64,000 nucleotides of DNA from Azotosporobacter soli (GCF_030542965.1 NZ_JAUAOA010000001.1:1-64000); one strand, 5' to 3'. Shown: positions 29,301 through 36,865, counted from the first letter of the stretch. Notes: generated by a model from the letters alone, not told the origin. A program made the numbers and translations.

Positions 29301-31529
29301 CGTATCACTGGAGGCGTCCAGCGTGTCATTGCCGTCGCCGCCGTCGAGCACGACAGCGGTCGCGGAGTAGCTGACGGTATCGTTGCCCGCACCGGCATAA
29401 ATCTGGTCGCTGCCTTTTTGCCCGTTGATGATGTCGTCGCTGTCGGAGCCTTCGATCAAATCGGCATTATCGCTGCCAACCAGATTTCCGCCTGTGCTTT
29501 TAGCTTTGCGGTAGCTGAAGGTTTGTCCATTGGCAGTCTGAATAGAGCCAACCGAGCCGGTCGCGCTGTCGTACCAGCCTTGCAGGTTGACGCTGTCGCC
29601 ATTGCCGAGATCAATCGACAGATCGCTCGCATTGTCGGTCTTGGTCAGCTTGCGAAACGCATCGATGTTGGCAATGCCTTTGAGTACCAGGTTGTCGTCT
29701 TTGTTCGAAGCATTGGCTGCAATCGTGTCGTTTCCGTCGCCGGCGTTCAGGATGTATTGGTCTTTTCCCGCACCGCCCAGTAGCGTGTCGCTGCCTTTGC
29801 CTCCGGTCAAAACATCGTCGCCGGCACCGCCGTTTAAGCGGTTATTATTGGCATCGCCTGTGAGCGTGTCGCCGTAGTTGCTGCCGGTCAGGTTTTCGAT
29901 GTTTTTGAGTTGCAGGCTTTTGCTCAGGTCAATTTTTACGCCGCGGCTGCTTGCTTCTGCGCTGACGGTATCGCTTCCCGCACCGCCGTCGACGATGGAG
30001 TCGTTCGCATCATAGGCGATGAGGTCGTCGCCGCTGCCGCCGTAAATGGCATCGCGCCCTGCGCCGCCGTCGATCGTGTCTCCTTGGCTGCCGGCCTGAA
30101 TCAGGTCGCTGCCGCTCGTGCCGATCAGCGTTCCCGCGATATCGTCGCGTCCCTGGCGGTAACCGAAGGTTTGGCCGTTGCCAAGCTGGATGTAGCCGAC
30201 TGCGCCTTCTTTATACCAGCCTTGAATCCTGACGCTGTCGCTAGCGCTCTCGTTTAAGTAAATAACAAGGTCTTGTCCATCCGCCACTTTGTTTAATTTT
30301 TTGAAGGCGGTCATGTCGGCTACGCCGTTTAAGACCAAGGTGTCTTCCTGGTTGGATACACTGGCGCTGATGACGTCTTGTCCATCGCCGCTGTTTAGAA
30401 TGTATTGGTCTTTTCCCGCGCCGCCGCTTAAGGTGTCGTTGCCGGCGCCGCCGGTCAAACTGTCGTCGCCCAAACCGCCGCTCAGTAAGTTAGCCGCACC
30501 GTCGCCGTTTAAGATGTCATTGTAGTCACTGCCGGTCAGATTCTCGATATTTTTAAAGTTGCTGATCGTTTTGTTCATATCGAGTTTAACGCCGCTCTTA
30601 CTGCCCGACGCATCAAGCGTATCGATGCCGCTTCCGCCGTCGAGCAGGATGTCGGCTGCATCATAAATGAGCGTATCGTCGCCTGCGCCGCCTAGCACGA
30701 TATCGCGACCGCCGCGTCCGTCGAGGCGGTTGTCTTCGCTGTCGCCGTTTAGCGTTTCGGCTCCATTTGTGCCAAGGATCGTGAAGCGGTCGGTTATTGC
30801 ACCGCTGTTCAGACCGCCTACGCTGGTCAGTTTTTGCAAGGAGGTTCCGTCGCTGCCGATTTGGTATAAGTCGCCGTCTTTGGCAAAGGTGAGACTGTTG
30901 CCGTCGCTTGTCCAGTTGGGCTGACCAAGAACGGTTCCGCCAGTTCCAGGCAGCAAGACATCAGTTTTGCCGTCGCTGGTGATGATATGAACGCCATCGA
31001 CATTCGTATACGCAATTCGATTGCCGTTCGGCGACCAGACCGGATTTTGCGCTGTCACATCACCGCTTAGCAGCGTGTCTTTTTTCGTGATTAAATCTGC
31101 CAGCCAAAGGCCGTTATTCGTGGTGTTCAAATACGCAATCTGTTTGCCGTCCGGTGATATCGCATAGGAAGCAATATTGGGACGGCGCAAGACTTCTTTT
31201 GCGCCATAGGGATCGGATATGGTTTGCGACATGATCGCAACGCCGCCGCTTACGACGGTTTCATAAGTCAAGGTCGTCGCGTTCTGCCAGACCGGCTTCT
31301 TGCCAAGCAGATTCTGTACCTCGACATAGCCGGATTGGCACAGCTCATAGACTTTTATTCTGCCGTCTGTCACGACAGCCAGACTGGAACCGCTTGGCGA
31401 CCAGATCACTGCTTCGAGTTTTTTTACGGAGGAAAAAAGTTTCTCCTGATTTTGCCCGTCTTCGTCCATCAAGAACAGTTCGCTCAAACCATTGTTTTCC
31501 GTCACATACGCGATCTTTCGTTTTGCCAT
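20325..31529 (-). CDS. Giant RTX protein with TolB-like propeller, caspase-like and P-domains (3734 aa)
   Basis: Residues 1-245 form a TolB/WD40-like propeller (IWSPSGSSLAVV, YAISPDGKQIAYL, VWSPNGNRIAYT). Residues about 250-3190 are at least thirteen modules of about 230 residues. Each has calcium-binding GGxGxDxLx nonapeptides, a conserved DLSKQGTSGINYANFENL segment and a hemolysin-associated piece (VTIQGWY...IRLGNGQEYGF). Residues about 3200-3415 are a caspase-like C14 domain with SGHG (His3283) and DSCYSG (Cys3329), containing an EF-hand-like DANGDGVITTGE. Residues about 3476-3611 resemble the convertase P-domain, followed by more RTX and a C-terminal tail. There is no Sec signal, as expected for type I secretion, but no secretion genes adjoin. 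GGGAGG precedes the ATG. Confidence 0.93.
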   Translation of the reverse strand: MAKRKIAYVTENNGLSELFLMDEDGQNQEKLFSSVKKLEAVIWSPSGSSLAVVTDGRIKVYELCQSGYVEVQNLLGKKPVWQNATTLTYETVVSGGVAIMSQTISDPYGAKEVLRRPNIASYAISPDGKQIAYLNTTNNGLWLADLITKKDTLLSGDVTAQNPVWSPNGNRIAYTNVDGVHIITSDGKTDVLLPGTGGTVLGQPNWTSDGNSLTFAKDGDLYQIGSDGTSLQKLTSVGGLNSGAITDRFTILGTNGAETLNGDSEDNRLDGRGGRDIVLGGAGDDTLIYDAADILLDGGSGIDTLDASGSKSGVKLDMNKTISNFKNIENLTGSDYNDILNGDGAANLLSGGLGDDSLTGGAGNDTLSGGAGKDQYILNSGDGQDVISASVSNQEDTLVLNGVADMTAFKKLNKVADGQDLVIYLNESASDSVRIQGWYKEGAVGYIQLGNGQTFGYRQGRDDIAGTLIGTSGSDLIQAGSQGDTIDGGAGRDAIYGGSGDDLIAYDANDSIVDGGAGSDTVSAEASSRGVKIDLSKSLQLKNIENLTGSNYGDTLTGDANNNRLNGGAGDDVLTGGKGSDTLLGGAGKDQYILNAGDGNDTIAANASNKDDNLVLKGIANIDAFRKLTKTDNASDLSIDLGNGDSVNLQGWYDSATGSVGSIQTANGQTFSYRKAKSTGGNLVGSDNADLIEGSDSDDIINGQKGSDQIYAGAGNDTVSYSATAVVLDGGDGNDTLDASSDTLGVKLDMNAAGKNFSNMENLRGGRGSDTLTGDSGANILEGGAGLDTLAGGAGSDTLYGGDGNDTLSGDDGDDVLDGGAGDDILKGGAGNDRLVGGAGKDQYLFATDSGYDTIASETTNNQDTLVLSDSKTLDDFKALAIEDSGDDLTFYLNDQDAVKVEGWFAGSQLGNIQIGNGQKFGYVAGRDSDDILSGVQNSADIIRAGAGNDSVGYDASDLFVDGGAGVDTLDASGNKSGVTIDLTKQGSVGVNYNNFENLTGSALNDTLTGDAKNNSLSGGAGIDTLNGGAGDDALYGGDGNDTLLGGEGDDTLEGGTGDDVLEGGSGDDTLRGGAGSNTYTFRLGSGRDSIEGANSKDLLLLADIKTYDDFKKLDIRQQGQDLIINLNDYDSIQVKDWFAGNAIGTVQLGNGMKYACNMNSNASTAGSSGVDLIMGMGGNNIIDGGAGADMIYAGDGDDTVYYDAADSVIDGGTGEHDTLDASKLTAGQTLDLSKQGSSGINYVNFENLVGTAGTDTLTGNEKDNVISGGAGNDILTGNGGADTLLGGDGDDTLLGGKGDGDILSGGAGKDTYVFNVGDGADTITSDNRNQEDTLYLPSVKSLSELQGLEAVKNGENLILKLNNADQLTIIDWYKGSNYQIHNIKIGDNKTYGYILGTDNSDSASAKLIGTTGTDLIMAQAGDDEIDGKGGGDVIFGGDGDDTIAYYATDKVNGGSGVNTLDASTSATAVSIDLNDAAKVSNVQNVLGGKGNDILTGNADNNTLSGATGSDTYVIKKSGGHDTIAQQKDQAGNWITNNDDILQFSDVKTMQDYLNFSAAVTGSDAIFSTSAQDDVTVSNWNGNGRINKIQLGTTTLSYQADTTGTSGNDILIGSDANDTIDGKGGIDLIRAGAGNDTVAYSGSALLLDGGDGDGDTLDASKLTGAVTLDLSKQGTSGINYANFENLSGGAGNDFLTGDAKDNVLLGGAGNDVLSGGAGNDTLTGGDGNDTLYGGTGDDIFQGGTGLDTVVIRNGDGNDTIVADASYKTIALDDIKTLDDLRKLTFVRMNNDNDLKIIFDANNSLVFQDISKINQIRTGDGNYYTLKLGGANNDAIIGNAGAELIFGLAGDDSIDGYAGNDRILAGAGNDSVAYNASAMTIDGGDDIDTLDASKMKTAVSLDLSKQGTIAANYINFENLTGGSAADILNGDANANVLDGGAGNDVLSGGAGNDTLLGGDGNDTLSGGTGDDILSGGAGSDSYVFKTGDGNDTILADSSDKEDVLVLSDVKTLADFQKLSMTRTNGDHDLKIQLNANDSITIQGWYDADANKIQRIRLGNGQEYGFKLGTSGGETLGGTTGVDLIMGLDGDDTIDGVSGADVVLAGAGNDSVAYNSGALTIDGGDGDGDTLDASKLTGAVTLDLSKQGTNGINYANFENLNGGAGNDFLTGDAKDNVLLGGAGNDILNGGAGNDTLSGGAGSDTYVFGKNFGADTITKSADNKTDILDFSAYERPDFTTQANGEDLTLDFGSGNSVKLEGYFSGSADYKVGQMKAQVDGKIVTVNFQAGNDANEILNGTLTDDYIVGGGGNDTISGGAGNDALGGDAGDDKIYGGDGNDAIWDDSGSNEMHGGAGNDKITADNGVADNLLYGEDGDDTLQAWAVGNTVLDGGAGNDKLFLSGNGTMKGGAGNDSYQIGGLWTNGGTGNIVIDNSVASGDNGIDVLKVLDDQSNAPTFKPKKSDFVYSMNGNDLVMTHSNGTITIKDWVNNKIESFIFADGTFTSVQIEALLPAYRMGSVANDVLLGGAGNDTLLGGNGNDTLTGGAGDDLLVGGAGSDSYVFKTGDGNDTILADASNKDDVLVLSDVKTLADFQKLSLTKVNGDQDLKIQFNASDSVTIQGWYNADTNKVQRIRLGNGQEYGFKFGTSEADILSGSASADLILGLDGNDTIDGGGGADVITAGAGNDTVYYNSAALSLDGGEGIDTLDASKQTASVTINLSKQGTSGTNYANFENLTGGSGADTLVGDGNANVLDGGTGDDRLTGGGGADTYIVRNNAGNDRISLDILNNEDLLVLPDVASLADFMKLPTSRIGNDLKINLGTGSLTLEGWYAGENDNYGLYPEKDSRRICRFKFGNSSEINVLFEKDGDIDIKGTAAAETIKGSEGDDWIDGGGGADTILAGAGNDIIYYDPAAVKISGGAGRDTLAVYGSGATINFNGAADLISEIEYVDGGDGNDTIVNNGATGATLNGGRGSNVLTGGAGQDTYKIGLSVGSDKITANAGNKEDVLDMFFVSPSELKNADVTQSGDDLKIVSSGNCDVTLEGWFSDPANHLHKVKLGSDSYELSAGSAGNDALLSGSSGNDVLVALGGDDVIDGGGGEDVIFAGAGDDKIKYYQDTEVVNGGAGSDTIDASALKNAVSINLADSRYVSVENATGGQGNDLLQGDANANVLQGGGGSDTIYAGDGNDTLYGDLPHAAVNGGNKYAVLVALSNYSDPAHHLNGPVYDLADMQEFLSSNTEWASASVTSLLDAAATKAAIYSSIADLATKVQSGDQIFFYYSGHGVNPTGDMVGYNAGEYISPAELRTAMQAVYDKLGPTGRITMAFDSCYSGQYVNEFNNAGSGYTVFSASSPTEVSGDPSYLKNGDFTYLFGDWGLRQSAADANGDGVITTGELYQYVKTNIPDFNSGMHPEIADGSNGSYVLAEAGGADLLDCGNGDDTAYGYDGNDSLYGGAGNDALYGGNGDDKLYGDGSYLCMQTTGNGLIKTGDPNGVTIQMNITDPGLVEDLNIRLNVNCYSKVGLNAYLTSPNGTKINLFSGANGSLNGVTLDDQAYAAIGNDTAPYSGSYLPAQALSAFNGQSAAGTWTLQITEPTGTYSSLINMLQLEFQTTAANGGNDTLYGGAGNDVLNGGSGNDILDGGAGNDTYLFNGKWGVDEILSSVASAGDKLRIDGVSSINDLLVALNGNNLVISDNQGDKITLDDWNLGGANQIGQFYLNNELYKTNGSSWTKVS

Positions 31530-31693
31530 TATTCAACATCCTCCCGAGACATTTCACTTCTATTATTTTTATTTATTACATCTAAAAATTGCATATAGCT
31601 ACAATTCCACTTCTATAGCATAGTACCGCCAATCAAGCATTTCTATTTTTTTAAGTTTTTTTTAAGATTCCTTCTATTAATAAATCGTTATGC

Positions 31694-31699
31694 TATAAT
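31694..31699 (+). promoter_or_regulatory. Possible -10 element of the YjfB-like gene
   Basis: A perfect TATAAT stands 52 bp before the ATG at 31752. I find no good -35 hexamer at the right distance, so this is only suggestive. Confidence 0.35.
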
Positions 31700-31751
31700 G
31701 GAGTCAAAGAGTTCTGTTCGATTACGCAAAACAAAAACGAGGTGAGATTTC

Positions 31752-31937
31752 ATGGACATCGCCGCTATGTCAACCGGCTTGAGCCAACTTAATTTTCAAA
31801 GCCAGGCCAGCACGTTAGTGTTGCGCAAAGCGATGGATCAACAGCAACAGCAAGCATCGGACATGTTGTCGTTGCTGCAATCGGTCGCCGTCCCTTCGCC
31901 CGAACCTCTCGGACAAAGCATCGATATCTCGGCATAA
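31752..31937 (+). CDS. YjfB-like putative motility protein
   Basis: A 61-residue protein beginning MDIAAMSTGLSQ and containing VLRKAMDQQQQQASDMLSLL, which matches the YjfB family (putative motility proteins, often under flagellar sigma control). Function unknown in all species. GAGGTGAG precedes the ATG. It is monocistronic, with a terminator directly after it. Confidence 0.8.
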   Translation: MDIAAMSTGLSQLNFQSQASTLVLRKAMDQQQQQASDMLSLLQSVAVPSPEPLGQSIDISA

Positions 31938-31940
31938 AAG

Positions 31941-31983
31941 TAGCAGGTGAGCCTGAATAAATGGCTCCCTGCTATTTTTTATT
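31941..31983 (+). terminator. Intrinsic terminator after YjfB-like gene
   Basis: AGCAGGTGAGCC-tgaataaat-GGCTCCCTGCT followed by ATTTTTTATTTT on the plus strand. Confidence 0.88.
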
Positions 31984-31992
31984 TTCCATCAA

Positions 31993-32667
31993 TCATTTCT
32001 TCTTTGACCACAGATATCCCGCATACGCTGTTATTGAGACAACGAGCAAGGCGATTAAGCGTACAGGATGATCTTTATAAGAAGCCGCATCATGCCCCAG
32101 CGTGACTTCGATCCAGGCGGACGGCAGTTTGCCGATAAAGGTCGCGATCACATAATCACGCAAACTGATCGCGCTGATCGCGCCGATTGCGGTAATCAGA
32201 CCGGACGGAACAAACGGGATGCTGCGGGCGACGATCATGATGACAAGACCGTCCTTGCCGCTCAGTTCTTCCACTTTCTGCAGCGCATCGCTGCGCACGA
32301 TCAGTGCATGCGCATTCTCGCGAAAGAAATAGCGCATAAAGACAAAGCTGATGATAACGCCGACGGATTCCGCCGCCCAGGAAATCAGCGTTCCTTCCCA
32401 GATGCCGAAAACGATTCCGTTTACTGCCAGCATGAAAATATTCGGCAACACGGCTACGCAATTGATCAACACAACGATCAGAAAGCTGACTACGGCGGCA
32501 TACGCTCCGAAGGAACGGATATATTCGATGCAGCCCGTCATGTCGCCGGTATAAATAAAATGCGCCATTTTTTGCAGCGGTTCGGGATTCAGCCAGTACA
32601 ACACGCCGCAGACAAGCGCCAGCGCCGCCAGTACCATTATTTTTTGCTTCGTTTGTTCTTGCTTCAT
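31993..32667 (-). CDS. TVP38/TMEM64 (VTT-domain) membrane protein
   Basis: 224 residues with about six membrane segments and the VTT core: a glycine-rich re-entrant motif (GIVFGIWEGTLISWAAESVGVIISF), FFRENAHA, and RSIPFVPSGLITAIGAISAISLRDY. The family (DedA-like) includes lipid scramblases and flippases in eukaryotes and proteins of uncertain role in bacteria. AAGAGGTAG precedes the ATG. Stand-alone gene. Confidence 0.88.
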   Translation of the reverse strand: MKQEQTKQKIMVLAALALVCGVLYWLNPEPLQKMAHFIYTGDMTGCIEYIRSFGAYAAVVSFLIVVLINCVAVLPNIFMLAVNGIVFGIWEGTLISWAAESVGVIISFVFMRYFFRENAHALIVRSDALQKVEELSGKDGLVIMIVARSIPFVPSGLITAIGAISAISLRDYVIATFIGKLPSAWIEVTLGHDAASYKDHPVRLIALLVVSITAYAGYLWSKKK

Positions 32668-32763
32668 AGTTATACTACCTCTTTTTCAGCCCCGTACACT
32701 CTTTTTTCGATGATCCTTCTATTATAGAGTTGTTTCCGATTATATTCAAATCGAAGCTTCATT

Positions 32764-32809
32764 AATAAGAAAGACAACCTGCCTCGTTTGACAGGTTGTC
32801 TTTCTTATT
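32764..32809. terminator. Bidirectional intrinsic terminator
   Basis: AATAAGAAAGACAACCTG (32764-32781) and CAGGTTGTCTTTCTTATT (32792-32809) form a perfect 18-bp stem just past the stop of the HD-hydrolase gene (minus). Confidence 0.85.
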
Positions 32810-32816
32810 CGCGGCA

Positions 32817-33980
32817 TTAGCTGATGATAATTTTTTTCACAGTCGCGCGCAAACCTTCCTCGCCGTTTTCCACCCAAACCTGATGCAAGCGCTTGACGCT
32901 GGCTTGCGAGAACAAATAACTGCGAAATGCATTAAACGGCAAACCGTTCAGGTCGCTCTCCGTCATCCGGTAATCCTGCCGCGCGATTACGCTCAGTTTT
33001 TCCGTCATCCAGCCGGCGGCCGGAGCCGTCATGACATAATCATGATCGCCCAGATGCACCATGAACCCTTCCTGACGGCGCGGCAACGGCAGCGTCGCTG
33101 CGTCGCTTGCCAAATAACCTTCCCGGACCGGATCTTTGCCGGCAATGATCGCCGCGGCCTTAATCCAGTCGACTACCTGCGCCTCATCCGCTTTAAAGCC
33201 GGGATGATTATGCGAGCAGGCCAACGCTACGACCAATTCCGGCGCGGCATCCCGATACATCGTGTCGGCAATGCCTAAGATATGATGCACGCCGGTTCCC
33301 GCTACATTGGCCTCCGGCAGGCAAGTGCCGTCGTCTTTCCACTGCAATACCCAGGTCTTTTGAATGTCATGCAGCAAAATAGCCGACACGATCAGTTCCT
33401 TATTCATCCGGTAACCGTAGATCTCCTGATACGCTTCATAAATACCGAGCGCCGTTTTCAAATCCACCGCGACATGCGTTACCAAGCCGCCCGGGTAAGG
33501 ATGATGGCTTTTCCAACCGCTGCCCGGCGCGGTGCTGAATGCCTGCAGCACACGATCCGGGCCTTCGTTTTTAGGAAACAGCTGTTCATCTGTCATTTCC
33601 GCTTTGGCATACCCGACGTCTTGCAGACGCAGACGCAGGCGAGTCACATCGCCAGAGCCCGGATACCGTTCCAGTAACTTCGGCTTCGGTTGCTGCAAAC
33701 CGTCCCGTGCCATGCTGCGTACCGCAGCGTTTGAGATCAGATCACACGACGAGAGCAAATAAGCATAGCCTCGCTTCACCATTGCCGAGCGCTCCGCCAT
33801 CGCTGCCGGCGTTAATTTTATGCACGCATCCAATGAAATGGCACTACTGTCCGCCGCCACCTGGTTTGCCGCTTCCGAAACAGAAAATCCAGTCCCCACC
33901 GTCAACACCGCTGCCGCTCCGGCGGTCAAGCGCAAAAAATCCCGTCGATTCAGTCCACGCGTCAATAAATCTGCAGCCAT
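32817..33980 (-). CDS. Tat-exported HD-domain metal-dependent phosphohydrolase
   Basis: 387 residues. The N-terminus is a twin-arginine signal (LNRRDFLRLTAGAAAVL, Arg12-Arg13). The mature part has HD-type metal ligands: a His in GGLVTHVAVDL, the HD pair in AILLHDIQKTW, a later His in GVHHILGIAD and SHNHPGF. HD enzymes hydrolyse phosphomonoesters or phosphodiesters; export by Tat suggests folding with metal in the cytoplasm before export. Substrate unknown. Its 3' neighbour is a terminator; upstream is the phosphoesterase gene, so phosphorylated substrates outside the cytoplasm are a plausible theme. Confidence 0.78.
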   Translation of the reverse strand: MAADLLTRGLNRRDFLRLTAGAAAVLTVGTGFSVSEAANQVAADSSAISLDACIKLTPAAMAERSAMVKRGYAYLLSSCDLISNAAVRSMARDGLQQPKPKLLERYPGSGDVTRLRLRLQDVGYAKAEMTDEQLFPKNEGPDRVLQAFSTAPGSGWKSHHPYPGGLVTHVAVDLKTALGIYEAYQEIYGYRMNKELIVSAILLHDIQKTWVLQWKDDGTCLPEANVAGTGVHHILGIADTMYRDAAPELVVALACSHNHPGFKADEAQVVDWIKAAAIIAGKDPVREGYLASDAATLPLPRRQEGFMVHLGDHDYVMTAPAAGWMTEKLSVIARQDYRMTESDLNGLPFNAFRSYLFSQASVKRLHQVWVENGEEGLRATVKKIIIS

Positions 33981-34017
33981 TTTTTTCTTTCACTCCTTCG
34001 CTTTGCTTTGCTTGCAG

Positions 34018-36846
34018 TTAGCCATGAATCACATCGGTATATTCTTCAAACACTTTTGTGCGATAAAGAGGCAAGAAGCCGACTGCCCCTTCCCATTCGC
34101 CGTCTTCCCAGTCCAGGCGTGTTCCCCAGGCCAGCAGAGACGTTCCGGCAGCATCTTCCAACGAATAGCATTCCAGCTTCGGCACTTCGGTTCCACTTTC
34201 GCCGACATACGATTCAAATTCGCTGCGGATTCGCAGCCATCGTCCCAGTTTCAGTCCCTGCAACGGGAAAGTTTCCTCGCCGCCGGACAACGTGATGTTA
34301 AGTTTGTCCTTTACTACGCAGCCGTCATCCGACGTTTCAAGCGTAGCCCGTAATTTCGTTTTTTCCGGCACCTTTGCGCATCCCCTGAGGCAATGCACGT
34401 TTGCTTTTAGCTCACGCCACGCGGTGCAATGACGTCCTTTCGTTTCAACCTGCGCCGCATCAAGCCATACCGCAAGCGCATCGCTCTTACTCCCCGCCGC
34501 CTCCGGTCTTTCCTGCAACGCGAAAATTTGCTGCGCATTCAGCTTTTCGGTGTAAAAGCGCACTTGCCCGACCTTTGCCGAAAGCTGCGTAAAATATTTC
34601 GGTCGGTTGATTTCCCAGATCACATGGCCGATATACGAATACCCGACAAAAAGCGGCATCCCAGGCCAATTACGCAGCTCTTCCTCCGGAGCAATCCCTG
34701 CGCTGCTGCCGACCAGTTGCCTGTCGCAATACGAAGCGCCGCCGCTTCGTTTATCAAAACTCGATGCATACTGCCGCCAGCTGCCGACCGCTGCGCAACC
34801 GCCCTGCCAGGTGTACTCGGACGTACCAAAGCAAGTTCCCCACTTTAGCTGTCCATTGCGTTCGATTGCCATGCGCAAAAGATAGGTCGCACCCCAGCCG
34901 GTCGATATGCCTTTGAGCAAGAGCGGATTGTGTCCCATTTCCGCTTCGCCGGCCAAACGGCTGACATTGGCCGAAACAATACCGGTATACCCGTCACGTA
35001 CGTGCAGACTTTCGTGATCCGGCACTTCGATGCATTCGCCCGGTTCCGCAAAGACAAAGGCCATTCGTCCCTCTTCCGCAATCCGTTTTGCCTTGCCGCG
35101 AATCAGGCCGTGATTTCCGTTTCCCGACAGATCTTTCAGATATGGCGTACCGCATAACGGTCCTTCAATTGTTATTTCCTGTTCCGGCAAATCGCCGATG
35201 CGCAGACGGTAAACACCGCTTTGCCTGAAACGATGCACCAGCTCGACCCGCTTGGTCTCGCCGCCGTCCAAACAGACTGCAAGCGAAGTCGCCGCCGCAT
35301 CGTCGACGAGCAATACAACCTGCGCCGTATTTTTTTCCCTGCGCTGACTGGTAACATCGACCTGGACCGTTACCTGAGCCAAAAATGCCCCTGTTCCTAC
35401 TTTCGCACTGAAATTAGCATAGTGAAGCGGCTCTTTTAATTCGATGCAAGCGGTGCAACTTGCTTCGCCAACTTTGAGGCGGTAGACGCCGGGCAGCGTA
35501 ATCTTATATTCGCTTTGAAAGCGGCATTCTTCGCCCGCATTGAGCGTAAGCATGCGCTCACGCCCCAGTGTACCGAATTGATATAGCTTTCGCGTCCGCT
35601 CATTCTCCTGTACCGCGACCGTTACTTGCGCCAAACTTTGCCCGGCATTAAGCGCAAGACCCGTTACGCAGACCCAGCCCGTATCTTCTTCGACGCGCAG
35701 GTCGATCTCTTTTAGCGTCAACGCCGCTGCTGCCTTATCGAGTACGATTTCATCCAGCAAAAATTCCCGGCCTTTTTCCATCCCATAGATCCGAAAGCGC
35801 AATTGCCGCTCGGTAATGTTCAATTTGCCGTGCGACACCTGCCCGGTAGCCAAAAGTTCGGGAAAATCCGGCAGCAACCGTTCACCCGGCTCTCCCTTTT
35901 CCACATAGCCGCCGAATGTCTGCCCGCTGCCCTGGCTGACATAGGCGATTCCCGCCCCGACTGCCGGATCGGCTGAGATATTTTTCATATAACAATGCAA
36001 ATGTCCGGACAGCACCAGATGGACGCGCCCTGCTTCCACCCGTCTTGCGATGTATTGGCGGCAGAAGTCGTCGGTATACGGATGATGCAGCATCACGATC
36101 CGCCATGTGGCTTCCGTCGCATCAGGCGACGATAATTCCGCGTCCAACCACTGCATCGTCTCTTCGATTCGTTTCTTTGTCGCTGCAGCAACCGCGACGC
36201 CCGCGTTGTATGCATTCATCTCCGACAGGCTCCACGGATTGCTGTTTAAAACGATGAAATGCGTGTTGCCGTAAGTAAAGGAATAATTCCCCTCACACCC
36301 CTGATAGGCTTCATCCTGCAAATCGCCAAAATATTGCTGGTAAAACGGTCCCTCATCATGATTTCCGGTTGCATAAACAACCGGGACATTCGCCAAAAAC
36401 GCAGCGCCTTTTTGAAACCAGTTTTCCAGATATTCGTTCTGTTCAAAGCCGGTACTGCGCGACAAATCACCCGCGTGCAAAATAAAATCCGGTTGTTCCG
36501 CCTCCAGCAGCGCGGAAAATTCCTCATGAATTTCAAATTGATGTGAATCGGTCAACGTTACCAGGCGAATCTCCTGCGGCGTTTCGCCCAACGTGCGAAA
36601 TCGTCCCGCACGCGTCTCGCCGCCTTGCAGACGAACCCGGTATTGATAACGCGTATCGGGCTGCAACTGACGAAGCGTCGCCTGTTGGCGCAATAGTCCT
36701 GTATTCCGTTCTGCCGCTACGACGATCGTTTCCCCGTCCGCCTGATACTCGACCTGAGCCGCGACCGGCACGTCCGTTTCCCATACAAGCGTCATTTCTC
36801 TTGTCTTCGGAGCCAGCAAATAAGGCCCACTGCAAATTTTCGCCAT
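34018..36846 (-). CDS. Metallophosphoesterase with PAP-like N-terminal and LamG-like C-terminal domains
   Basis: 942 residues from ATG 36846 (GAGGGAG, 5 nt). Residues 1-90 resemble the Fn3-like N-domain of purple acid phosphatases (YLLAPKTREMTLVWETDV). Residues about 95-320 are a calcineurin-like phosphoesterase with metal motifs TDSH (Asp100, His102), GDLS (Asp127), GNHDE (Asn162, His163), LHHP and GHLH. Then come two beta-rich segments and, from about 600, a LamG/concanavalin-like region (LKDLSGNGNHGLIRG). I see no signal peptide, odd for this architecture. The longer GTG start at 36873 lies inside the PHP gene. It follows the PHP gene by about 20 bp, so both are in one operon. Confidence 0.85.
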   Translation of the reverse strand: MAKICSGPYLLAPKTREMTLVWETDVPVAAQVEYQADGETIVVAAERNTGLLRQQATLRQLQPDTRYQYRVRLQGGETRAGRFRTLGETPQEIRLVTLTDSHQFEIHEEFSALLEAEQPDFILHAGDLSRSTGFEQNEYLENWFQKGAAFLANVPVVYATGNHDEGPFYQQYFGDLQDEAYQGCEGNYSFTYGNTHFIVLNSNPWSLSEMNAYNAGVAVAAATKKRIEETMQWLDAELSSPDATEATWRIVMLHHPYTDDFCRQYIARRVEAGRVHLVLSGHLHCYMKNISADPAVGAGIAYVSQGSGQTFGGYVEKGEPGERLLPDFPELLATGQVSHGKLNITERQLRFRIYGMEKGREFLLDEIVLDKAAAALTLKEIDLRVEEDTGWVCVTGLALNAGQSLAQVTVAVQENERTRKLYQFGTLGRERMLTLNAGEECRFQSEYKITLPGVYRLKVGEASCTACIELKEPLHYANFSAKVGTGAFLAQVTVQVDVTSQRREKNTAQVVLLVDDAAATSLAVCLDGGETKRVELVHRFRQSGVYRLRIGDLPEQEITIEGPLCGTPYLKDLSGNGNHGLIRGKAKRIAEEGRMAFVFAEPGECIEVPDHESLHVRDGYTGIVSANVSRLAGEAEMGHNPLLLKGISTGWGATYLLRMAIERNGQLKWGTCFGTSEYTWQGGCAAVGSWRQYASSFDKRSGGASYCDRQLVGSSAGIAPEEELRNWPGMPLFVGYSYIGHVIWEINRPKYFTQLSAKVGQVRFYTEKLNAQQIFALQERPEAAGSKSDALAVWLDAAQVETKGRHCTAWRELKANVHCLRGCAKVPEKTKLRATLETSDDGCVVKDKLNITLSGGEETFPLQGLKLGRWLRIRSEFESYVGESGTEVPKLECYSLEDAAGTSLLAWGTRLDWEDGEWEGAVGFLPLYRTKVFEEYTDVIHG

Positions 36847-36865
36847 CTTTGCTCCCTCTTTCTTG

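Noticed and set aside
20300-31500. Many plus-strand Pro/Ala/Ser-rich ORFs antisense to the RTX gene, and the regular repeat spacing as a possible CRISPR-like array
   Set aside because: They are shadows of the Gly/Asp-rich RTX repeats; the periodicity is the 27-base RTX nonapeptide within one open frame.
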